NCBI GenBank assembly: GCA_904501955.1
Contig: CAJGCY010000133.1
Location: 1 to 7,103, forward strand
From: an uncultured Akkermansia sp.
Lineage (GTDB): Bacteria > Verrucomicrobiota > Verrucomicrobiia > Verrucomicrobiales > Akkermansiaceae
Direction: 5' to 3'
DNA: 7,103 nt
Part shown: one piece after another, positions 1 through 6,001 of the stretch
How the letters are laid out: each line of letters starts with the position of its first letter
Numbering within the stretch: position 1 is the first letter of the stretch
Notes under the pieces: generated by a model
The model's database searches: none
Seen by the model: the letters and a program-made list of their open reading frames with translations, nothing else
What the model was told of the DNA's origin: nothing
Made by a program: the position numbers and the translations under genes

Positions 1-176
1 AGCGACGCAGCGTAGGGCGACAGCACCGTTGCCCTGTTCATCACCCATAAATCAAGGGCAATCCACGCGAAAGGAACGTGCTGTCACCACAGGTTCCCTG
101 GGTTCCATTTAATTTTTTAATCCTAGCAGGGGTTCCGTTCGCTGACGCTCACTCCACCGCCTGCCTAAGAGCTGCC

Positions 177-194
177 GCCCCGTTACCACGGGGC
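177..194. repeat. GC-rich hairpin in upstream repeat region
   Basis: GCCCCG (177-182) and CGGGGC (189-194) are perfect complements around a 6-nt loop, TTACCA. No T-tract follows on either strand, so a terminator is unlikely. The hairpin sits between the two degenerate TTCCG...CACC modules and is probably part of a composite dispersed repeat. Confidence 0.5.
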
Positions 195-227
195 TCTGAA
201 TTCCGCTCACCTTCGGCTCGCAATCAC

Positions 228-252
228 CCCTTCAACTTCCGATTTATCGAGC
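228..252 (+). repeat. 22-bp dispersed repeat, copy 1
   Basis: The segment beginning CCCTTCAACTTCCGATTTAT (228-249 in full) occurs again, exactly and in inverted orientation, at 2664-2685. A copy in the same orientation as this one, identical at 22 of 25 positions over 228-252, lies at 2796-2820. All three copies are in non-coding DNA and none overlaps a gene. This is the pattern of a genome-wide intergenic repeat rather than a regulatory site of one gene. Confidence 0.8.
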
Positions 253-423
253 AGAGCCTATAGCCGCATTATAATAAACCTCAATTACGCGCGCGAGGTG
301 GCACGCTGAACGGAGGCAGTTGTTCATGCAGGCAAGGATACCGAGGCGTTTTCAGGGTAAAAGTTAGAGTAATATCTAGCAAAAATAAAACGCAAAAAAA
401 GGGGAAAAAAGCGAGAAACAGGC

Positions 424-452
424 TTGAAAACACGGAGGGGAAGTGCTAGAAT
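424..452 (+). promoter_or_regulatory. Sigma-70-type promoter of acd
   Basis: The -35 hexamer TTGAAA (424-429) and -10 hexamer TAGAAT (447-452) are separated by exactly 17 nt. The -10 is preceded by TGC (444-446), matching an extended -10 element. A transcript would start near 458-460, giving a leader of about 40 nt that carries a small GCCG-CCAG-CGGC hairpin (462-473) before the acd ATG. This is the best promoter match in the window and agrees with the strongly biased codon use of the gene it serves. Confidence 0.75.
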
Positions 453-499
453 AAGGGCAGAGCCGCCAGCGGCATCAATTTTACACATACATAAAAACT

Positions 500-2581
500 A
501 TGTCACTCGAAACATTCTTTAACCCGAAGAGCATCGCCGTGGTAGGCGTGTCCGCCGACTCCACGAAGCTGGGAGCCGTCGTATTCAACAACATCGTTGC
601 AGCTGATTACAAAGGCAACCTCTACGGTGTAAACCCGAAGATGGCTGGTCAGGAGCTGTGCGGCAAGCCGTGCTACGCAAGCGTGGATACCCTGCCCGAG
701 CCGATGGATTTGGTGGTTATTTTGGTACCCGCCCGTTTCACGGAGGCAGTGGTAGACGCCTGCATTACCAACGGCACGAAGAACATCTCCATCATCACCG
801 CCGGTTTCGGTGAGGTGGGTGAGAAGGAGCTGGAGCAGCGCATCGCCCAGAAGTGCATGGACAACGGCATCAACCTGCTGGGTCCGAACTGCTTGGGTCA
901 CATCTCCACCTTCGACAACGTGAACGCCTCTTTCGCAGACGGTTTCCCGAAGCGCGGTAACGTGGCCTTCGTGTCTCAGTCCGGTGCATACTGCTCCGCC
1001 ATCATGGACTGGGCAGCCGGCAAGGACATCGGTTTCTCCCACTTCATCTCCATCGGTAACAAGGCCGTGATGGGTGAGGACAAGCTGCTGGCAGCACTGA
1101 AGGATGACCCGAACACCAACGCATTCGTGTTCTACTTGGAGTCTCTGAAGAACGGTAAGGAGTTCTTGAAGGTGATTAAGGCTGTGTCCGACACGAAGCC
1201 CTGCGTGATTATGGAGCCCGGCAAGAGCGCCAAGGCTCAGGCCGCTTCTCTGTCTCACACGGGTTCTCTTGCACCGAACTACCGCGTGCTGGAGATGGCT
1301 CTGCAGGGTGCAGGCGCTATTCAGGCCTACAACGACCGCGAGCTGTTCGGTCTGCTTGAGGTGCTGCAGTACTGCAACCACAACCAGTTTGACGGCAAGC
1401 TGGCCGTGCTGACCAACGCCGGTGGCGTGGGCGTGCTTACCTCCGACCTTTGCGAGGAGGCCGGTTTGGACCTTGCTCCCCCCAGCGATGAGACGAAGGC
1501 CGCTCTGCGTGCCGTGCTGACGCCCGAGGCCTCCCTCGGCAACCCGATTGACGTGGTGGGTGATGCCAAGGCTGACCGCTACGAGGCTGCCCTGCGCGTA
1601 CTTTGCGAGTGCGGTGAGTACAAGAACATCTTGGTACTGCTTACCCCGCAGCGCGTGACGGAGTGCCCCGAGACGGCAGAGGCTATCATCAAGCTTGCTC
1701 CGCAGTACCCGAACGTGAACATCTTCTGCTCCTTCGTGGGTGGCGCCCGTGTAGACGAGGGTCGCAAGCTGCTCAACGAGGCCAAGATTCTCAACTACGA
1801 GTACCCGGCGGACATCGTGCGCTTGCTCGGTCTGCTGAAGGCTCAGATGGCTTACCGTGGCAAGAAGCTCGCCACCTGCGAGGTGGGTGAGGTTCCCGCT
1901 GAGATTAAGGCTGCCGTTACCTCCGCCAAGGAGGCCGGGTTGGCATCCCTGCCCCAGGACACCGTGAACATGCTCATGGACCACTACGGCATCGATTATC
2001 CGAAGTGCGGCAACTTCACCGACAAGGAGGAAGCTCTTGCCTTCTGCAAGACCATCTTCCCGAACGCTGTGGTGCTCAAGCTCTCCGCTCCGGATGCTCT
2101 GCACAAGACCGAGATGAAGGGTATTTACCTCAACATCAATGATGAGGCTTCCTTCACCGAGGCTTGGGAGGGTCTGTGGGGTTCCATCACCAAGTTCCAG
2201 CTCAAGGGCGCTTCCGTGCTCATCCAGGAGATGATCACCAAGGCTACGGAGACCATCATCGGTGTGAACAGCGACAAGAACTTCGGTCGCGTGATGGTGT
2301 TCGGTACCGGCGGTATCTACACTGAGGTGATGCGCGACACGACCATGCGCATTCTGCCCGCTGACGACTTCTCCGACATGATTAAGGAGACGAAGGTAGG
2401 CACCATCCTGAACGGCGTACGTGGCGAGGCTCCGAAGGCTGTGGGTCCGCTGGCTGATACGCTTGCCAAGGTGCAGAAGCTCGTACTCGAGATTCCGGAG
2501 ATCACCGCCATCGACGGCAACCCGGTACTCGTGACCGTCGACCGCGCCGTTGTGGTTGACTTCAAGATGATTCTCAAGTAA
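500..2581 (+). CDS. acd: Acetyl-CoA synthetase (ADP-forming), fused alpha-beta chain
   Basis: This cytoplasmic enzyme converts acyl-CoA (typically acetyl-CoA), ADP and phosphate to acetate, ATP and CoA, which conserves energy in fermentation. The 693-residue chain has an N-terminal CoA-binding Rossmann domain (about 1-135, with VVGVS near residue 14 and GPNCLG at 128), succinyl-CoA-ligase-like domains (SQSGA at 159, NAGGVGVLTSD at 306) and a C-terminal ATP-grasp part (about 480-693, ending with GNPVLV). The phospho-carrier His is H253 in SLSHTGSLA, and H535 in ALHKTEMKG matches the second conserved His of the beta part. No GNAT domain is fused, which argues against a Pat-type acetyltransferase. 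The ATG has no Shine-Dalgarno sequence but begins exactly where the family does. Apart from Ser2 the gene uses no TTA, CTA or TCA codons, and Lys and Asn are almost all AAG and AAC, so high expression is likely. The acyl specificity cannot be read from sequence. Confidence 0.95.
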   Translation: MSLETFFNPKSIAVVGVSADSTKLGAVVFNNIVAADYKGNLYGVNPKMAGQELCGKPCYASVDTLPEPMDLVVILVPARFTEAVVDACITNGTKNISIITAGFGEVGEKELEQRIAQKCMDNGINLLGPNCLGHISTFDNVNASFADGFPKRGNVAFVSQSGAYCSAIMDWAAGKDIGFSHFISIGNKAVMGEDKLLAALKDDPNTNAFVFYLESLKNGKEFLKVIKAVSDTKPCVIMEPGKSAKAQAASLSHTGSLAPNYRVLEMALQGAGAIQAYNDRELFGLLEVLQYCNHNQFDGKLAVLTNAGGVGVLTSDLCEEAGLDLAPPSDETKAALRAVLTPEASLGNPIDVVGDAKADRYEAALRVLCECGEYKNILVLLTPQRVTECPETAEAIIKLAPQYPNVNIFCSFVGGARVDEGRKLLNEAKILNYEYPADIVRLLGLLKAQMAYRGKKLATCEVGEVPAEIKAAVTSAKEAGLASLPQDTVNMLMDHYGIDYPKCGNFTDKEEALAFCKTIFPNAVVLKLSAPDALHKTEMKGIYLNINDEASFTEAWEGLWGSITKFQLKGASVLIQEMITKATETIIGVNSDKNFGRVMVFGTGGIYTEVMRDTTMRILPADDFSDMIKETKVGTILNGVRGEAPKAVGPLADTLAKVQKLVLEIPEITAIDGNPVLVTVDRAVVVDFKMILK

Positions 2582-2599
2582 GAGAAACCACACCATTTC

Positions 2600-2636
2600 A
2601 AAAAAGCCGCGTTCCCCCGAGGAGCGCGGCTTTTTT
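2600..2636 (+). terminator. Intrinsic terminator of acd
   Basis: GCCGCG (2606-2611) pairs with CGCGGC (2625-2630). The stem continues inward through a U-G wobble, U-A and two C-G pairs to a 5-nt loop. Six T follow at 2631-2636 and a run of A precedes the stem, so it could also work from the other strand. It begins about 20 nt after the acd stop and closes acd as a single-gene unit. Confidence 0.93.
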
Positions 2637-2660
2637 CATTCCATAAGTTTATTCCCAACA

Positions 2661-2685
2661 GCCCGATAAATCGGAAGTTGAAGGG
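2661..2685 (-). repeat. 22-bp dispersed repeat, copy 2 (inverted)
   Basis: The reverse complement of 2664-2685 is identical to 228-249, and over 25 bases (2661-2685) 24 match. Copies 1 and 2 therefore form an inverted pair that encloses acd with its promoter and terminator. At 22 bp the arms are short for RecA recombination, so inversion would need a dedicated recombinase, and none is seen in the window. Confidence 0.85.
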
Positions 2686-2700
2686 CAACAAAATCTATCG

Positions 2701-2722
2701 GAGCGTGGGACTTTAGTCCCAC
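2701..2722 (+). repeat. REP-like palindrome, left arm of an inverted pair
   Basis: GTGGGACTTTAGTCCCAC (2705-2722) is a perfect 8-bp stem closed by only two T. The bases GGAG-CG (2700-2705) stand just before it, like the tetranucleotide that precedes the hairpin of REP elements associated with RAYT (TnpA-REP) transposases. Its partner lies at 2748-2769 in opposite orientation and matches at 20 of 22 positions. No RAYT gene is present in the window. Confidence 0.75.
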
Positions 2723-2747
2723 AAATACGTGCGGGGCTAATCCATAA

Positions 2748-2769
2748 GAGGGACTAAAGTCCCTCGCTC
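2748..2769 (-). repeat. REP-like palindrome, right arm of an inverted pair
   Basis: GAGGGACTAAAGTCCCTC (2748-2765) is again a perfect 8-bp stem, and the flanking CGCTC (2765-2769) mirrors GAGCG (2701-2705) of the left arm. The only two differences between the arms fall at positions paired with each other in the hairpin (T-A in one, A-T in the other), so both hairpins stay intact. The 25-bp spacer between arms gives a BIME-like unit of about 70 bp. Confidence 0.75.
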
Positions 2770-2795
2770 AGAGTGAATGAATGTTACAAATCCCC

Positions 2796-2820
2796 CTCTT
2801 CAAATTCTGATTTATCGAGC
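2796..2820 (+). repeat. 22-bp dispersed repeat, copy 3 (decayed)
   Basis: This segment is in the same orientation as copy 1 and identical to 228-252 at 22 of 25 positions. The right half, GATTTATCGAGC, is fully conserved, and the three changes all fall in the left half. It lies just past the REP pair, so the REP pair sits between two oppositely oriented copies of the repeat. Confidence 0.7.
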
Positions 2821-3079
2821 TGCGTTGATTCGACTGTTTGTCTCGACGCCTCAAACGGACAATCTGCACTCTGCGCGGAAAATCAGAGCCGGCGGAGGAA
2901 ATGCGCACCGGAGCCCCCCTCCGGAGGATGGAAATTCAACCTTCGCTTGGCTAAATTCGGCAATAATGGCAGCATAAAACAAAATATACAATGTAATACA
3001 TAAATTTAGCTTGCAATTTGAATTAAAGTAAGGCAATATAACTGTGCGGGCAACGAGAACCCCCGAGCCCCCACTCACC

Positions 3080-4564
3080 ATGGCTAAAAACATTAAGATA
3101 GGCATCATCCAAAATGCGCCGCTTACGGCAGATTTTTCCAACAACCTGCGCCAAATAGTTCAAGGCTATCGAGAATGCTTGGACCACGGAGCAGAGCTCA
3201 TTGTAGCATCAGCATACGCCCTGAGCGGGGCGAACCCTGCTGATTTGGCGAGGAGGGAATCCTTCCAACGCCAATTACGGGCAGCGCTTGATTGCCTGTC
3301 ACAAGAGCTGGGTAGCGTACCGTTGCTGCTGGGCGCATACACGGATTTGCCGCTATTCATCCCGGAGGATATAGAGGAAGATGACTTGCTGGCAGAGGCG
3401 GATGAAATCATCCTGCAAATGCCGGCACGCGGTCGCTTGGTACCCTACTTGCTGGAGAATAACTGTGTGGAGGAGCTTTTTGACGCCGAGGTGCTGGAGC
3501 TGGGCGATTACAGCATTTACGTGGATACGTATGACGATGAGGTATACCTGGAAGACGCCCAGGCGGACGTCATTCTGCACTTGAGCAACGCCGTTTGGTA
3601 TGCAGGCAAGGCGGAGGAAGATGCCACCAGGCACAGTCGCGAGGCCGATGAGAATGATGCCATCGTGCTCAGCGTGAACAATGTAGGCTTTGCGGACGGA
3701 GATGTATACGGAGGCGGCTCCGCCGTGTATGCCCCGGGGCGCAAAACACTTGCGCGACTTCCCTTCTTTGAAAGCGCCACCAAAGTGGTGAACACAGCAG
3801 CGGCCTCAACCGCCAAAGCCCTGCCCGCAGAGCAAGAGCTCATGAGCCGAGCCATACAGAGAGGCATTGCCGATACAGTAAAAAACAACGGATTCACGGG
3901 CGTGTGCCTGAGCATGGACCTCCCGAACGCAGCCCTGCTGGCAGCCCTGTGCGCCGAGGCTCTGGGAGCGAAAAATGTGCACGCCCTCACCTTCCGCCAC
4001 AATACAGTGGATGCCAAGACACTGGGCATTCCCTGCAAAGAGATGGACGCTGCCTCACAAGTGCAAAGCGCCGCGAGCACCATCGGCATAACGGCCAATA
4101 CGGCATTGGAAAGCCGCATACAAGCCTCGTTGCTCACCACCTACGCCGATGCACACGGCTTGCTGCCCATCACCGCCCTCACCCGCCGAGACTTCATGAC
4201 CGGCAACTTCACCCCCTTTGGGGATGCCGGGGCGTACCTCGCCCCCCTCGGCAACTTGTACGAGATGGACACGCACATGATGCGCTGCTACCTCAAAGAG
4301 AAGAACCCGGCGCTCTTCGGCACGCAAGAGGAACCGCAGAACCCGGAGGTGGACCGCATCATTCACGAGCTGGCGGACCGCAACCTGAGTGCCGGTGCCC
4401 TGCTCTTCCGCACGGTGTGCCCCTTCACTGAAGATGAGGTACGCAAGATACAGCGCAGCATCATCTCCAGCGCCTTCAAGCGAACCATCACCCCCATGGT
4501 CATCCATACGGAAAAGCCGGATGAAAGGGTGAAGCTGCCCTCACACCACCGACTGAACGATTAA
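3080..4564 (+). CDS. NadE-family protein with all catalytic motifs replaced (putative pseudoenzyme)
   Basis: The 494-residue protein has the layout of glutamine-dependent NAD+ synthetase: an N-terminal nitrilase-type amidase domain (about 1-240) and a C-terminal adenine-nucleotide alpha-hydrolase domain (about 250-494). Scaffold landmarks remain: IGIIQNAP at the start, AELIV...ALSG, GGGSAVYAPG near 211, NNGFTG near 269, GDAGAYLAPLGNLYEMD near 381 and a tail like the family's. Against the family consensus, however, amidase Glu is A45 (ASAYALSG for FPELALTG), Lys is G118 (GRLVP for K-x-x-LP) and nucleophile Cys is D149 (YVDTYD for LICED). The ATP loop SGGxDS reads S-M-D-L-P-N (278-283), and TGNKSE reads LTRRDF. 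The frame is intact, so it is probably a maintained protein of unknown role and not a decaying gene. A GTG at 3044 with an upstream GTAAGG would add 12 residues. I prefer the ATG because family homology begins there. Confidence 0.85.
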   Translation: MAKNIKIGIIQNAPLTADFSNNLRQIVQGYRECLDHGAELIVASAYALSGANPADLARRESFQRQLRAALDCLSQELGSVPLLLGAYTDLPLFIPEDIEEDDLLAEADEIILQMPARGRLVPYLLENNCVEELFDAEVLELGDYSIYVDTYDDEVYLEDAQADVILHLSNAVWYAGKAEEDATRHSREADENDAIVLSVNNVGFADGDVYGGGSAVYAPGRKTLARLPFFESATKVVNTAAASTAKALPAEQELMSRAIQRGIADTVKNNGFTGVCLSMDLPNAALLAALCAEALGAKNVHALTFRHNTVDAKTLGIPCKEMDAASQVQSAASTIGITANTALESRIQASLLTTYADAHGLLPITALTRRDFMTGNFTPFGDAGAYLAPLGNLYEMDTHMMRCYLKEKNPALFGTQEEPQNPEVDRIIHELADRNLSAGALLFRTVCPFTEDEVRKIQRSIISSAFKRTITPMVIHTEKPDERVKLPSHHRLND

Positions 4565-4586
4565 GCGTAACGGCTTTATAACAAAC

Positions 4587-4642
4587 GACAAACACCCGCA
4601 GTGCTACAGGCCCCAGCCTACCGCACTGCGGGTGTGCTTGTC
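4587..4642. terminator. Bidirectional hairpin terminator between convergent genes
   Basis: CACCCGCAGTGC (4593-4604) and GCACTGCGGGTG (4623-4634) form a perfect 12-bp stem. GACAA/TTGTC (4587-4591 and 4638-4642) extends it outside, and AGGC/GCCT (4608-4611 and 4616-4619) form a small inner stem. The minus-strand exit is T-rich (GTTTGTCGTTTG) and the plus-strand exit reads TTGTCTTAT. It lies 22 nt after the nadE-like stop and 21 nt after the hdeD-like stop, so it can serve both genes. Confidence 0.8.
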
Positions 4643-4663
4643 TTATCCGTTCTCCGCAGCAAG

Positions 4664-5212
4664 TTAAGGCGCAGGGCGCTTAGGTGCAAGGGAGAGGAAG
4701 AGCAGCGTCCACCCGGAGAAAATCATCTCTACCGCGATAATCGTGCCGAGCAGCCATACGGAAGAGGCCGGCCAACTCCACACCACCATGCCGCCCAACA
4801 CCAATGATACCACAGCATTGAAAAAGCGCCAAGCGGAACCTTCCTCGCGCAGGAGAGTAAACGCAACGACCAAGCGTACAATTCCCCCCAGCAGTAATAC
4901 TAAGCCTACCACCAAGGTGATGAGCTCCAGCGAGGGAATGGTGGAGAGCACCATCGCCGCGCCGGCTATTAAGTACATGATGCCGGATAAAAGGCTCCAC
5001 CACCGCTGCCCTGCGCGCACAAAAACGTGCCAGAAGTGCACCAAGGCCAGCACACACAGCACGAATCCGCACACCCACACGGCAGCAGCCCCCAGCAAAA
5101 GCGGGAAGCTCAGCATGGCAAAGCCCAGCACCAACTCCAACACGGCTAAAATACCGGACAACCAAGCGTTGCCTATCCACCGCCGCACGGTATACTGTGA
5201 TTCAGGGTTCAT
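4664..5212 (-). CDS. HdeD/DUF308-family six-helix membrane protein
   Basis: This is an inner-membrane protein of 182 residues with six predicted helices at roughly 16-36, 41-63, 72-92, 96-119, 128-146 and 151-175, and only short loops. The repeated pattern of a helix pair with Gly followed by a Pro turn (MLSFPLLL, STIPSLEL, WSWPASSV) fits the HdeD/DUF308 family, which has three such helix pairs. HdeD of E. coli belongs to its acid-resistance island; the molecular function of the family is not established. The ATG overlaps the stop of the sod gene as ATGA, so translation is probably coupled to it. That pairing suggests, but does not prove, a stress role. It ends before the shared hairpin terminator. 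Confidence 0.85.
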   Translation of the reverse strand: MNPESQYTVRRWIGNAWLSGILAVLELVLGFAMLSFPLLLGAAAVWVCGFVLCVLALVHFWHVFVRAGQRWWSLLSGIMYLIAGAAMVLSTIPSLELITLVVGLVLLLGGIVRLVVAFTLLREEGSAWRFFNAVVSLVLGGMVVWSWPASSVWLLGTIIAVEMIFSGWTLLFLSLAPKRPAP

Positions 5213-5847
5213 ACAGTCAGAGCTTTTTCAACCATTAACGCAACAGTGGGCCAATTGATGTGCTGCATGAAAGCCGCTACATACCCCTTACGGTTGTTCC
5301 TCCAAGTAAGGTAGTATGCATGCTCCCACACATCGCACACGAGCACGGGTAACAGCCCCGGCACCAATACATCCTGATGGCGGCTTATGCCCAGCACCAA
5401 CAGCTTGTGACTGACGGGGTCCACCCCCAGCACACCCCAACCACTGCCCTGCACGCCCTCACATACAGAGGTGAACAAGTTACAAAAGGCTTCATAAGAG
5501 CCGAATGAGGCGCGCATCAACTCCGCGAGGAGGCCATGCGGTGCTCCTTCCGCACGAGGTGTCATGCTATGCCAATAGAGCGTATGCAGCACATGGCCAC
5601 CCAAGTTGAACGCCAGCTTTTGCATGGCGCATGAGGACAGCTCCGCCGGGGCATTGCCGCAAGCGATGGCACGCAAGGTATCAGCAGCAGCATTCGCGCC
5701 GGCCACGTATGAGGCATGGTGCTTATCGTGGTGCAGAATGAGCGTCTCCGCGCCGATAAATGGCTCCAGCGCCGTTTCATCATAGGGTAAGGGCGGTAGC
5801 ACGTAATGGCCATCCGCAAAACCGTGGGTAAGAAAGATATGATTCAT
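5209..5847 (-). CDS. Superoxide dismutase, Mn-type (Fe/Mn family)
   Basis: The enzyme converts superoxide to oxygen and hydrogen peroxide. With the ATG at 5847 it has 212 residues, near the usual size of about 200. Metal ligands are H39 (LILHHDKHH), H88 (LGGHVLH), D172 and H176 (CDVWEHAYY). The second-sphere Tyr is Y47, and GSGWGVL is at 134. Metal type: G84 (GGH) replaces the Gln of Fe enzymes, and Q158 (SRHQD) stands where Mn enzymes carry their active-site Gln, so Mn is the likely metal. The core begins at LPPLPYDE (17), about 12 residues later than in typical cytosolic forms. The frame stays open upstream to a TTG at 5928, which would add 27 residues resembling a signal peptide. Neither start has a clear ribosome-binding site, and I choose ATG. 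Its stop overlaps the hdeD-like start. Confidence 0.92.
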   Translation of the reverse strand: MNHIFLTHGFADGHYVLPPLPYDETALEPFIGAETLILHHDKHHASYVAGANAAADTLRAIACGNAPAELSSCAMQKLAFNLGGHVLHTLYWHSMTPRAEGAPHGLLAELMRASFGSYEAFCNLFTSVCEGVQGSGWGVLGVDPVSHKLLVLGISRHQDVLVPGLLPVLVCDVWEHAYYLTWRNNRKGYVAAFMQHINWPTVALMVEKALTV

Positions 5848-6001
5848 GCAGGTTCTGACCCGCCGGGCGCACAGCGCACTCAATATCAGGCAGAGAAAAT
5901 AAGCATATACCAACGCGCGCAGCCCCAAATCGGAAGCGCAGGGAGAGCAAACAGATTGAAGCGACAGTTCGCCCCGTCAAGAAACCTAAACAAGGTAAAA
6001 A

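Larger units (their letters stand above)
1..423. other. Non-coding, repeat- and hairpin-rich spacer upstream of acd
   Basis: I see no convincing gene here. The open frames are short and their translations look like read-through of low-complexity hairpin DNA. From about 131 to 252 the DNA is built of degenerate modules. Two related segments of the form TTCCG(T/C)TC...GCTC...CACC lie at 133-158 and 201-228. Between them is a GC-rich hairpin at 177-194, and after them a copy of the 22-bp dispersed repeat. Positions 265-423 become A-rich, with no recognisable element until the acd promoter. The module style resembles intergenic repeat families of gut bacteria, but I cannot name a family. Confidence 0.6.
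2637..3079. other. Non-coding spacer with repeats between acd and the nadE-like gene
   Basis: No credible gene lies here. Two overlapping short frames from 2773 and 2777 have no start signal or family resemblance and run through repeats. The spacer holds, in order, the inverted 22-bp repeat copy, two REP-like palindromes facing each other, a decayed third repeat copy, and a small hairpin CCGGAG-CCCCC-CTCCGG at 2908-2924. An A+T-rich stretch (about 2955-3043) should contain the promoter of the following gene, but I find no well-spaced -35/-10 pair. Confidence 0.6.

Noticed and set aside
78..263. 61-codon open frame in the upstream spacer
   Set aside because: It runs through the hairpin modules and the 22-bp repeat, has no ribosome-binding site and resembles no known protein.
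296..318. GAGGTGGCACGC resembling a T-box antiterminator motif
   Set aside because: There is no terminator stem, specifier loop or amino-acid-related gene downstream. It is a short chance match.
503..2596. 697-codon open frame on the minus strand across all of acd
   Set aside because: It is codon-aligned with acd and open only because acd avoids TTA, CTA and TCA codons; its single stop falls on the Ser2 TCA. The translation resembles no protein, and acd is unmistakable on the plus strand.
228..2685. Invertible DNA switch with acd between inverted repeats
   Set aside because: The promoter and terminator both lie inside the segment, so inversion would not switch acd off. The arms are only 22 bp and no recombinase is seen.
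2773..3003. Two overlapping short open frames (76 and 66 codons)
   Set aside because: They begin in the tail of the REP pair, cover repeat copy 3 and a hairpin, and have no start signal or family features.
3011..3042. Candidate promoter TTGCAA ... TATAAC before the nadE-like gene
   Set aside because: The spacing is 20 nt, too long. With 17 nt the -10 would be CAATAT, a poor match. The region is A+T-rich, so chance matches are expected.
5950..5980. Minus-strand TTGACG (5975-5980) as the -35 of a sod promoter
   Set aside because: The -35 is good, but at 16-18 nt there is only CAATCT or AATCTG, which are weak -10 matches. I cannot support it without transcript data.
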